Source of the DNA: Bacteroidota bacterium
GTDB lineage: Bacteria; Bacteroidota; Bacteroidia; Chitinophagales; Chitinophagaceae
DNA length: 34,620 nt
Direction: 5' to 3'
Assembly (NCBI GenBank): GCA_013289065.1
Contig: JABDAP010000023.1
Span: 1-34,620 of the forward strand
Part shown: positions 9,684 through 17,229 of the stretch, piece after piece
Position numbering within the stretch: the stretch's first letter is position 1
How the letters are laid out: each line of letters starts with the position of its first letter
Position numbers and translations under genes: made by a program
The notes under the pieces: generated by a model
What the model was told of the DNA's origin: nothing
The model's input: the letters and a program-made list of their open reading frames with translations, nothing else
The model's database searches: none

Positions 9684-11042
9684 CTACATTTTTTTGTTTT
9701 TCCACCTGCCGCTTTTGATATACCACAAAGAAGGGATCAAAATGGTTGACCAGTAAATAAATTCACTCGCCCAACCCCAGGTAATGGGCAGTTTCAGTTT
9801 TTCCAGTACGATAAAAACATAGATGCAATACAATGTGATCGCAGCTACTTCGGAGAAAAGATTCATGGCAGAATTGCCGGTTCCGGTTACTGCATTCATC
9901 CACACAACTGATATCGACATCAATACCAATGCCGATGAAACAACCCGCAAAACAGGTATGGCAGATTGAATAAAATCTTCGCCCTGGCCATAGATCGATA
10001 AAAATGCATGCGGGAATATATTCAGGAACAAACATACCAACGCAGCAAAACCAACACTCCATCCCATGATGCGGTAGATGAGTTTTTCTACATCGAAATG
10101 CCGGTTCTGGCCGATAACATTACTTACCATTGTATTGGTTGTTGCAGCAAAAGCCCAGGTGAAACAGCCGAAGAATCCAAAAATATTCCGCATCGTGTTC
10201 GACACAGCAAGATCTCGTTCTCCATGATGTTCGATCAGTATATAAAAAAATTCCCAGCTGATCACACTGATCATATGCTGCAGGATCAATGGATAAGACT
10301 GTTTCAGTATCAGTTTTGTATTGGCCAGGTCAAATGCCCAGTTCTTGAATAAATGCAGTTGCCTGGTAATACCATTCGCCCTGATCACAACAAATATTAC
10401 CGCCAGCCCGGCAAACTCTGAAATGATAGAAGCATATGCAGCGCCATCAAACCCGAGATCGGGCATACCGAATTTTCCATAGATCAGTGAATAATCAAAG
10501 AACACATTGGTAACCGCTTCCGTTGCTGTTCCAATGATAAGATACTTGCTTTGATTGGTTCCAACCAGCAATGCATTACGCATCTGGTACACATATAAAA
10601 GCGGTAAACCAAGAATACGGATATTGAGAAAACGCACGCAGATGTGTACGCTCTCCGCATCATGCAGCGACCAGCGCAGAACCCATGGCGCAACAAACAT
10701 GGTTAGTATTATGCCGATCGCCGCAAACACAAGCGCAATACGCACGCCCTGCGAAAAAAGATTACCGATCGCATCTATCCGGTTCTCGCCCGCGCGGCGC
10801 GATATCAGCGCCTGCAGCCCGTTATTCAGTCCGTGCCCCGCTACCGCAAAAATGAGGTAATACACACCCGTTATACCGGCAAGGGCCAGTGAACGTTGCC
10901 CGAGCCCGCCAAGAAAAATATTATTGGTAATAAAATTGATCTGCGGAACTATAATGGCGGCAGTTATGGGAAGCGCAATGCTTAATATTTGTTTGTTACT
11001 GATCGAGACCTGCAGGTTGATCTCCTTTGAAACATTTGCCAT
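9684..11042 (-). CDS. MATE-family multidrug/toxin efflux transporter
   Basis: A 452-residue integral membrane protein with about twelve hydrophobic segments in two similar halves, as expected for MATE (multidrug and toxic compound extrusion) transporters, which export organic cations or metabolites in exchange for Na+ or H+. The N-terminal half begins with ILSIALPITAAIIVPQ and contains the FLGGLGQRSLALAGI region. The linker before the second half carries KLILKQSYPLILQHMISV, the usual start of the second MatE domain. The length is normal (450-480). The substrate cannot be told from sequence. The gene is convergent with the upstream lipoprotein with a 1-nt gap and divergent from the DUF3822-rsmD block, from which an AT-rich inverted repeat separates it. 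Confidence 0.9.
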   Translation of the reverse strand: MANVSKEINLQVSISNKQILSIALPITAAIIVPQINFITNNIFLGGLGQRSLALAGITGVYYLIFAVAGHGLNNGLQALISRRAGENRIDAIGNLFSQGVRIALVFAAIGIILTMFVAPWVLRWSLHDAESVHICVRFLNIRILGLPLLYVYQMRNALLVGTNQSKYLIIGTATEAVTNVFFDYSLIYGKFGMPDLGFDGAAYASIISEFAGLAVIFVVIRANGITRQLHLFKNWAFDLANTKLILKQSYPLILQHMISVISWEFFYILIEHHGERDLAVSNTMRNIFGFFGCFTWAFAATTNTMVSNVIGQNRHFDVEKLIYRIMGWSVGFAALVCLFLNIFPHAFLSIYGQGEDFIQSAIPVLRVVSSALVLMSISVVWMNAVTGTGNSAMNLFSEVAAITLYCIYVFIVLEKLKLPITWGWASEFIYWSTILIPSLWYIKSGRWKNKKM

Positions 11043-11049
11043 GATGTAA

Positions 11050-11155
11050 ATTAATTAGTAATTAATAATTAATAGTTAGTAATTATTGATCGAAATGTGT
11101 GAAACAGATAGAACCAATTATTAATTACTAACTACTAACTACTAATTACTAATTA
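11050..11155. repeat. AT-rich word-array inverted repeat between divergent genes
   Basis: The gap between the MATE gene and the DUF3822 gene is nearly filled by two arms of related short words (TTAGTAATTAAT-like on the left, 11051-11088; ATTACTAACTACTAA-like on the right, 11114-11153). The right arm's reverse complement matches most of the left arm, so a long imperfect hairpin can form around a roughly 25-nt centre. Any promoters for the two divergent genes must lie in or beside this array. Confidence 0.75.
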
Positions 11156-11185
11156 TATTTATCATTGCATTGCAATTAAAACCTT

Positions 11186-12025
11186 ATGGCCCGTAAGATC
11201 GCCGGTTATTATAATGAAGAATATGTTTCAGGTACAGAAGCAGGCCAGCTGTTTGTAGAGATCAGCAACAACGGCATTGCCTGTCTTGTAAAAGGTGAAA
11301 CATCGCAACAGATAGAAGGGTTTGAATTATTTGAATTGAATAAAGGCAGCAACGACTGGAACGATGTTTTTTATGAAATACGTGCAACATCGCAGTTGTT
11401 GAGCAAGCAGTATACAAATACACATTGCTATTATAATTTTGAAGACGCCATTCTTATTCCGGCAAAATGTTTTACGGCGGCTTCTGCGGAAGATTATCTT
11501 TCATTGATGTATGGTGAAACCAGCCGCTATGAGATCAAATTCGATACCCTCTCAAACGGTGCAGGCATGGTGAATGCTTACCGCGTAAGAAGATCGATCA
11601 ATGAATTAATGAGCAGGCATTTTGTTTTGTATAAACCGCATCATTCTTATTCATCTTTGCTGGAAGATATTTTTTCAAGAACAGAACTGGATGATCATTT
11701 TATGAAAGCGCAGTTTTACAGCAATCATATGATCGTGGCTGTTGTAAAAAACAAACAGTTGCAGCTGATCCAGTCTTTTCAGTTCACCGCAAAAGAAGAT
11801 GTATTGTATCATTTGATCAATACAAGCCAGCAGTTTGTATTCAACAGTTTGCATTCTCATCTTGAGATCAGCGGTATGTTTGAAACGGGTTCTGCTTTAC
11901 ATATACAGTTACAGGCATTATTCGGATTGATCACTTTCGATGGAATGAAGCCCGATGGCGTATTCGCATTAAGCAACGAATTTCCTTCACATTATTTTAC
12001 GCCTTTTTATAAACTGGTTGTATGA
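11186..12025 (+). CDS. DUF3822-family protein
   Basis: A 279-residue soluble protein without signal peptide or membrane segment. I assign it to DUF3822 from its length, its overall pattern (including YRVRRSINELMSRHFVLYKP in the middle and the C-terminal HYFTPFYKLVV) and its place directly before rsmD, an arrangement I know from other Bacteroidota. The fold resembles actin-like ATPase domains in some relatives, but no nucleotide-binding motif is obvious to me and no biochemical function is known. The stop overlaps the rsmD start by 4 nt (ATGA), so the two are translationally coupled. That suggests, without proving, a link to rRNA modification or ribosome assembly. Confidence 0.75.
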   Translation: MARKIAGYYNEEYVSGTEAGQLFVEISNNGIACLVKGETSQQIEGFELFELNKGSNDWNDVFYEIRATSQLLSKQYTNTHCYYNFEDAILIPAKCFTAASAEDYLSLMYGETSRYEIKFDTLSNGAGMVNAYRVRRSINELMSRHFVLYKPHHSYSSLLEDIFSRTELDDHFMKAQFYSNHMIVAVVKNKQLQLIQSFQFTAKEDVLYHLINTSQQFVFNSLHSHLEISGMFETGSALHIQLQALFGLITFDGMKPDGVFALSNEFPSHYFTPFYKLVV

Positions 12026-12561
12026 GGATCATTTCAGGCAAATGGGGCGGGAGAAGGATCAGCCCGCCGGTGAACATGCCGCATACCAGGCCTACTACCG
12101 ATATAGCCAAAGAAGGATTATTCAACATCTTACAGAACAGGATGGACTTTGAAGGAATAAAAACGCTCGATCTTTTTGGCGGAACAGGCTGCATCAGTTA
12201 CGAACTCGCTTCGCGCGGGGCTGCTGATCTCACGATTGTTGAGAAAGACAGCACGATGCATGCTTTCATCAAAAAAAATCTCGACATACTTGGCGCTGAA
12301 AATGCCAAAGTATTAAAGATGGATGTATTCTCATACCTCAATACCTGCACAGAAACATTCAATTTTATTTTTGCCGGCCCGCCTTATGCCCTGGGAAGCA
12401 TTGATGAATTGCCAAAGATCATCGTTGCCAGAAAGTTAATTGCCAAAGGCGGATTTTTTGTTCTCGAACATACGCCGCGTAATCAATATGAAAAATTTGA
12501 GGAGTTTGGTTTTATGCGTAATTATGGCAGTACGTTGTTTTCGTTTTTTATAAATGTTTAG
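12022..12561 (+). CDS. rsmD: RsmD-family 16S rRNA (guanine-N2) methyltransferase
   Basis: A 179-residue class I SAM-dependent methyltransferase of the RsmD family, which in E. coli methylates G966 of 16S rRNA. Family landmarks are the N-terminal MRIISGKWGGRRI, RPTTDIAKEGLFNIL at 23-37, the SAM-binding loop LDLFGGTGCISYELASRGA at 49-67, and the acidic EKD at 74-76 that contacts the ribose. The catalytic motif IV, normally (D/N)PPY/F, reads A118-G119-P120-P121-Y122, so glycine stands where the family has aspartate or asparagine. This could reduce activity or be a lineage variant. The TAG stop sits at the edge of a word-array inverted repeat that separates it from bioD. Confidence 0.88.
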   Translation: MRIISGKWGGRRISPPVNMPHTRPTTDIAKEGLFNILQNRMDFEGIKTLDLFGGTGCISYELASRGAADLTIVEKDSTMHAFIKKNLDILGAENAKVLKMDVFSYLNTCTETFNFIFAGPPYALGSIDELPKIIVARKLIAKGGFFVLEHTPRNQYEKFEEFGFMRNYGSTLFSFFINV

Positions 12562-12647
12562 TGGTTTACTGGTATATTAGTTTATTTCCAACTGCACACA
12601 CAAAACAAATAAACCAGTAAACCAATCAACTAATAAACCAATTAACT
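12556..12647. repeat. Word-array inverted repeat between rsmD and bioD
   Basis: The left arm (12562-12588, built from TGGTTTACTGG and TAGTTTATTT) and the right arm (12607-12640, AAATAAACCAGTAAACCA and further copies) are made of the same words in opposite orientation. TGGTTTACTGG at 12562-12572 pairs perfectly with CCAGTAAACCA at 12613-12623. The left arm touches the rsmD stop, and the right arm runs to the first codon of bioD, replacing any ordinary leader. Confidence 0.75.
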
Positions 12648-13298
12648 ATCAAAAGGTCCATCTTTATAACAGGTATCGGAACCGGTGTTGGAAAAACACT
12701 GGTTGCTGCGATTGTAACAGAAGCGCTGGGCGCTGATTACTGGAAACCAATACAGGCAGGGCTTGATGGCATGGATTCTGTTACAGTAAAAAATCTGCTC
12801 AGCAACGAAAGGTCTGTTGTTCATCCCGAATTATATCGTTTACAAACACCCGCCTCGCCGCATATTGCTGCACGGAAAGATGGTGTGTCGATCGACGGGC
12901 ATACAATACAACAAGCCGCTGATGCCATTATGCATTCGGCCGCATCTAAACAACTGATCATTGAAGGTGCGGGCGGCCTGCTGGTTCCGCTTACGGATAA
13001 TTTGATGGTGGCCGGCCTCATTACATTATTGAATGCACGGGTGATACTGGTGAGCAGGAATTATCTGGGCAGCATCAATCATTCCTTATTAACAGCCGCT
13101 TATTGCCGCGCAAATAATATGGATGTTGCCGGCTGGATATTTACAGATGATTACCTTAGTTATGAAAATGAAATTGTGAATTGGTCCGGTTATCCATCAT
13201 TGGGCTCCGTTCCTAAACTTACAGGCATTGATGCAACAACAGTTCATGAACAGGCCATCCGCTTTCAGCCATCACTTGCACAAAAATTCAACACATGA
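12648..13298 (+). CDS. bioD: Dethiobiotin synthetase BioD (non-ATG start)
   Basis: BioD closes the ureido ring of dethiobiotin from 7,8-diaminononanoate, CO2 and ATP, the penultimate step of biotin synthesis. The P-loop GIGTGVGKT (9-17), the YWKPIQAG strand (31-38, with the substrate-contacting lysine) and EGAGGLLVPL (106-115) are all present. The first in-frame ATG (12771) would remove the P-loop, so the true start is upstream. The frame is open back to a TAA at 12633-12635 and holds no ATG, GTG or TTG there. The best fit to family N-termini (MK..IFITG) is the ATC at 12648, giving 216 residues; the ATC at 12660 is an alternative. A rare ATC start, or a start destroyed by the adjoining repeat, must be considered. 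The stop overlaps the next gene by 4 nt. Confidence 0.85.
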   Translation: MKRSIFITGIGTGVGKTLVAAIVTEALGADYWKPIQAGLDGMDSVTVKNLLSNERSVVHPELYRLQTPASPHIAARKDGVSIDGHTIQQAADAIMHSAASKQLIIEGAGGLLVPLTDNLMVAGLITLLNARVILVSRNYLGSINHSLLTAAYCRANNMDVAGWIFTDDYLSYENEIVNWSGYPSLGSVPKLTGIDATTVHEQAIRFQPSLAQKFNT

Positions 13299-13864
13299 AT
13301 AAAGCAGCGCTGCGAAAGGAATACAAGGCAAAGAGGGCCGCGCTGTATCAAAAAGAATGCGAGCTGATGGATGATCTGATGCTCCTCAAATTTCAACAGT
13401 TCAATTATTCACAGGCGCAAACTGTTTTATCGTACTGGCCCATCACTTCACACGCTGAACCCAATACATTCCTGTACACCGGATATTTAAAACACATGGT
13501 TCCGGATATCCTGCTTGCACATCCTTTAACCGATCCCGCAACCTGCGGGATGGCCGCAGTAGCAGTTACCGAAGACACTGTTTATCATACAAGCCCGATG
13601 GGTTTAACCGAACCGAAAGAAGGCGCAATCATTGATCCGCTTGCTATCGACATCGTTTTTGTTCCCCTGTTGATCTGCGACATGCAGGGTTTCCGCGTAG
13701 GTTTTGGAAAAGGTTTTTACGATCGTTATTTAGCCAATTGCAGGGAAGATGTGGTTAAGATCGGGTTCTCGTATTTTGAACCGGTTGATCAAATCGCTGA
13801 CACCACTCAATTTGACGTACCTTTGACCTATTGTATCACCCCCGAGCAGATTTATGAATTTTAA
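13295..13864 (+). CDS. 5-formyltetrahydrofolate cyclo-ligase
   Basis: A 189-residue cytosolic enzyme converting 5-formyl-THF to 5,10-methenyl-THF with ATP, which returns a storage folate to the one-carbon pool. The family signature RVGFGKGFYDRYL lies at 134-146. The basic N-terminal helix (LRKEYKAKRAAL) and the preceding IDIVFVPLLICDMQGF strand are also typical. Length is normal (180-200). It overlaps bioD by 4 nt at its start and lpxK by 11 nt at its end, so it sits inside a translationally coupled run. No functional link to its neighbours is obvious beyond sharing a transcript. Confidence 0.93.
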   Translation: MNKAALRKEYKAKRAALYQKECELMDDLMLLKFQQFNYSQAQTVLSYWPITSHAEPNTFLYTGYLKHMVPDILLAHPLTDPATCGMAAVAVTEDTVYHTSPMGLTEPKEGAIIDPLAIDIVFVPLLICDMQGFRVGFGKGFYDRYLANCREDVVKIGFSYFEPVDQIADTTQFDVPLTYCITPEQIYEF

Positions 13865-14939
13865 CACGATATTTCTTAAATCATTCCGTGTTTTATTACT
13901 GCCCTTAGCTATTATTTACGGATTGGTTATCGCCATACGCAATTGGTTGTTTGATAAAAATTATCTCAAATCTGCCGAATTTAATTTTCCGCTGATCTGT
14001 ATCGGTAATCTTTCTGTTGGCGGCACAGGTAAATCGCCCATGGTGGAATACCTGATCGAACTATTAAAACCAACTTACCGTATCGGAACATTAAGCCGCG
14101 GTTACAAACGCAAAACAAAAGGGTATGCATTGGCAAATCAATATACAACCGCCCTGGAAATAGGCGATGAGCCCATGCAGTTCCATGTTAAGTTTCCTGA
14201 TATTGCTGTTGCCTCATGTGAAGAAAGGATTGTCGGCATCCCGCATTTATTACAGGATGTGCCGAACCTGCAGGCAATTATTTTAGACGATGCATTTCAA
14301 CACCGTTCTGTAAAAGCAGGGCTGAATATTTTGCTGACCGATTACAGCAACCTGTATTCGCACGACTTTTTTTTACCAACCGGCGACCTGCGTGATGGAT
14401 GGGCATCTGCAAAAAGGGCGCAGATAATTATTGTAACAAAATGTCCGTACGATCTTTCAGCGGAGCTGAAACAAAAAGCCATCCGCAGCTTAAAACCGGA
14501 AGCATCGCAAAAAATATTTTTTACCACCATCGAATACGGAATGCCTTATCACATTTTCAATCATGGCGATGAATGGATGCTTACGCCAAGGGATGAAGTG
14601 TTACTCGTTTGCGGTATTGCCAATCCAAAACCATTAAAAGAATTTTTGCACGAAAAAACGCATACCTATTATCAGCAGGATTATTCGGATCATCATATTT
14701 TTTCAATTGATGACCTGAACGAGATCAGAGAAAAGTTCGACCATATCGATGCAAAAGATAAAATGATCCTTACTACAGAAAAAGATGCGGTGAGGCTTAT
14801 CAAATTCACGGAACAATTGGCATCACTGCCGATGTATGTATTACCCATACGGCATTATTTTTTATTTGAGGAAGGCCGGCAGTTTAATGAGCTGGTAACT
14901 GATTTTATCACGAACTTCCGTTTCAACCCAGCAACATGA
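13854..14939 (+). CDS. lpxK: Tetraacyldisaccharide 4'-kinase LpxK
   Basis: LpxK phosphorylates the 4' position of the tetraacyldisaccharide-1-phosphate precursor of lipid A at the inner membrane. The 361-residue protein has the expected N-terminal membrane-anchoring helix (about 10-28), the P-loop GGTGKSP (56-62), the SRGYKRK segment (81-87) and DDAFQHR (145-151), which includes the conserved acidic pair. Length and motif order are standard. Its presence confirms a lipid A-bearing, Gram-negative host. The gene overlaps the previous coding region by 11 nt and the rnr start by 4 nt (ATGA). Confidence 0.95.
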   Translation: MNFNTIFLKSFRVLLLPLAIIYGLVIAIRNWLFDKNYLKSAEFNFPLICIGNLSVGGTGKSPMVEYLIELLKPTYRIGTLSRGYKRKTKGYALANQYTTALEIGDEPMQFHVKFPDIAVASCEERIVGIPHLLQDVPNLQAIILDDAFQHRSVKAGLNILLTDYSNLYSHDFFLPTGDLRDGWASAKRAQIIIVTKCPYDLSAELKQKAIRSLKPEASQKIFFTTIEYGMPYHIFNHGDEWMLTPRDEVLLVCGIANPKPLKEFLHEKTHTYYQQDYSDHHIFSIDDLNEIREKFDHIDAKDKMILTTEKDAVRLIKFTEQLASLPMYVLPIRHYFLFEEGRQFNELVTDFITNFRFNPAT

Positions 14940-16963
14940 ACAAAAAGAAATCAAAACAAAAATCAAAATCAAAGATAACCGCACAGCTTACCTTAAAAGG
15001 AAAACTGGAAGTAACCCGTTCCGGTATGGGTTATGTGATCATTGAAAATGTAGAAGGCGATGTACTCGTTCGCCCCGGCGATTTTACCACCGCGCTCAAC
15101 GGCGATACGGTTCGCGTAAAAGTGATCAAAGAAAATATGCGCACCGGCAAAAAAGAAGGCAAGATCACGGAAGTCGTTACACGGAAACAAACCGAATTCA
15201 TCGGCCATGTACAGCTCAGCACCAATTATGCATTCTTTATTCCCGATACGGATAAACCTATGCCCGACCTGTTTATTCCGCTGACTGAACTGAATGGTGC
15301 AAAAAATAAAGACAGGGTAGTAGCCAGATTATTGAAATGGGATAAGGATGATAAAAAACCTGTTGGCACCATCGTCAGCATCATGCAGCCCGAAGATGAG
15401 AATGATGCAGCGATGAAAGAATTACTGGCACAGGCGGGGTTTCCTTTATCGTTCCCCGAAGATGTGATGGAAGAAGCGGAACGTTTGCCGGAAGTATTGG
15501 ATGCAACCGAAATAAAAAACCGGAAAGACTGCCGTGATATTCTCACATTCACTATCGATCCGGCCGATGCAAAAGATTTTGATGATGCCATCTCGATCCG
15601 GAAATTAAGCAGCGGCATGTATGAAATAGGTGTTCATATTGCAGATGTGAGTTACTATGTACATCCCGGAACAGAACTGGATGAAGAAGCTTATAAACGC
15701 GCCACATCAGTGTATCTGCCTGATCGTGTAAACCCGATGTTGCCCGAAAAAATATCGAATGAGCTTTGTTCGTTGCGCCCGCATGAAGATAAATTTACAT
15801 TCTCCGCTATTTTTCAAATGAGTAATAAAGGAGAAGTAAAACAATACTGGCTCGGCAAAACAGTGATCCACTCTGATCATCGTTATGCATATGAAGATGT
15901 GCAACAGATCATCGAAACAAAAAAAGGCGTTAACCAGGATGAGATTTTATTGCTGCATGATATTGCCCAACGTTTACGCAAAATACGTTTTAGCAAAGGC
16001 GCCATCAATTTCTCTTCACAGGAAGTGCGGTTTAAATTAGATGAGAAAGGGAAACCCATTGGCGTAATGGTAAAAGAAAGCAAAGAATCGCACCAGCTCA
16101 TCGAGGAGTTTATGTTACTCGCTAACAAAACTGTTGCAGAAAATGTTTCTAAACTAAAGATCAACAAGAAACCCATACCATTTCCATACCGCGTGCACGA
16201 CAGGCCCGATGCGGAAAAACTTGCGCCGTTCATTGCATTTGCAAAAAAACACGGGCATAATTTCGACATCTCCACACCGGAAACCATTGCATTCAGTTTC
16301 AACAAAATGTTAGCAGATGCAAAAGGCAAACCCGAACAGCACGTACTCGAACAGTTAGGCATCCGTACAATGGCCAAAGCAATTTATACAACGGAAAACA
16401 TCGGCCACTATGGTTTGGCATTTGAACAATATTGCCATTTTACTTCACCCATCCGAAGATATCCCGATGTATTGGTGCACCGTGTATTGCAGTCCATCAT
16501 TGAGAACAAACCGATGGTTGATAAAAAAATGGAAGAGAAATGCAAACACAGCAGCGAACGCGAACGCGCGGCAATGGAATGTGAGCGTGCAGGAAATAAA
16601 TACAAACAGGTAGAATTTTTAAAAGGGCATATCGGTGAAGTATTTGAAGGAGTGATCAGTGGTGTGGCCAGTTTTGGTTTCTGGGTAGAAACAGTTGAAC
16701 ACAAATGCGAAGGGCTCGTAAGCATTATCGGCTTATCCGATTACGATGATTTCCGCCAGGTAGAAGGCGACTATAGCCTGGTTGGCCGCAGAAGCGGCCG
16801 CACTTTCCGCATGGGAGACAAAGTGTGGATCCGCGTTGTATCAGCCAATCTTGAAAAACGACAACTGGATTATGAATGGGTGATGAATGCGGAAGGGGGA
16901 GAAGTGAAAGGAGTTAAAAGTGAAAAGTCAAAAGTGAAAAGTGACAAGAAGAAGAATAAGTAA
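14936..16963 (+). CDS. rnr: Ribonuclease R (RNase II/RNB family exoribonuclease)
   Basis: A 675-residue processive 3'-5' exoribonuclease acting on structured RNA in mRNA decay and rRNA quality control. It has a basic N-terminus, cold-shock/OB domains, then the RNB catalytic centre at 208-218 (DPADAKDFDDA), whose Asp208, Asp214, Asp216 and Asp217 match the magnesium-binding aspartates of RNase II/R. VHIADVSYYVHPG and FTSPIRRYPDVLVHR follow, with an S1 domain at about 562-655. The last 20 or so residues (VKGVKSEKSKVKSDKKKNK) are encoded by a GTTAAAAGTGAAAAGT-like word array. A basic tail is normal for RNase R, but this one appears to be made by the repeat family seen elsewhere in the window. 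Confidence 0.94.
   Translation: MNKKKSKQKSKSKITAQLTLKGKLEVTRSGMGYVIIENVEGDVLVRPGDFTTALNGDTVRVKVIKENMRTGKKEGKITEVVTRKQTEFIGHVQLSTNYAFFIPDTDKPMPDLFIPLTELNGAKNKDRVVARLLKWDKDDKKPVGTIVSIMQPEDENDAAMKELLAQAGFPLSFPEDVMEEAERLPEVLDATEIKNRKDCRDILTFTIDPADAKDFDDAISIRKLSSGMYEIGVHIADVSYYVHPGTELDEEAYKRATSVYLPDRVNPMLPEKISNELCSLRPHEDKFTFSAIFQMSNKGEVKQYWLGKTVIHSDHRYAYEDVQQIIETKKGVNQDEILLLHDIAQRLRKIRFSKGAINFSSQEVRFKLDEKGKPIGVMVKESKESHQLIEEFMLLANKTVAENVSKLKINKKPIPFPYRVHDRPDAEKLAPFIAFAKKHGHNFDISTPETIAFSFNKMLADAKGKPEQHVLEQLGIRTMAKAIYTTENIGHYGLAFEQYCHFTSPIRRYPDVLVHRVLQSIIENKPMVDKKMEEKCKHSSERERAAMECERAGNKYKQVEFLKGHIGEVFEGVISGVASFGFWVETVEHKCEGLVSIIGLSDYDDFRQVEGDYSLVGRRSGRTFRMGDKVWIRVVSANLEKRQLDYEWVMNAEGGEVKGVKSEKSKVKSDKKKNK
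16908..16950 (+). repeat. Word array inside the 3' end of rnr
   Basis: Direct copies of AGTGAAAAGT/AGTTAAAAGT/AGTCAAAAGT words occupy the last codons of rnr and encode a KSEKSKVKS peptide. The same words occur in opposite orientation inside the convergent saccharopine dehydrogenase gene at 17412-17460. Confidence 0.7.
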
Positions 16964-16988
16964 ATAATGAAAGTATCTTTTTTGCTCC

Positions 16989-17032
16989 AACCCTAAAGGG
17001 GCTCTGACTCCCCTTCAGGGGCGGGGGTAGAA
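16989..17032. repeat. GC-rich small palindromes downstream of rnr
   Basis: Two short hairpins (CCCTAAAGGG and CCCCTTCAGGGG) separated by CTCTGACT can also pair with each other (AAGGGG with CCCCTT). An A-run follows at 17031-17037. This may help end transcription from either strand. Similar sequences are familiar to me as dispersed intergenic palindromes of Bacteroidota. Confidence 0.5.
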
Positions 17033-17070
17033 AAAAACATACTCTTTTTGCCGGACTTTGTATACTTACC

Positions 17071-17229
17071 CCACTCTTTAGAGTGTGGAGAAAGAAAAAA
17101 TCATTGATTAAGATTCCGGGACTTTAGTCCTCAAATGCAATCACTCAGAAATTGTTTCAAATAGCCGCGCTCTTTAGAGCGTGGACTAAAGAAAAGATTA
17201 TTGATCAGGCTCCGGGACTTTAGTCCCCC
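17071..17229. repeat. Two-copy composite hairpin repeat overlapping a gene end
   Basis: Two units of about 62 bp start at 17071 and 17165. Each consists of a palindrome (CACTCTTTAGAGTG in unit 1, CGCTCTTTAGAGCG in unit 2), an A-rich spacer, and a GGGACTTTAGTCC palindrome. The first palindromes differ by a paired A-T to G-C change, which preserves the stem. In unit 2, GGACTAAAG in the spacer can also pair with CTTTAGTCC. The 3' end of unit 2 forms the last codons and stop of the minus-strand saccharopine dehydrogenase gene. Confidence 0.8.
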
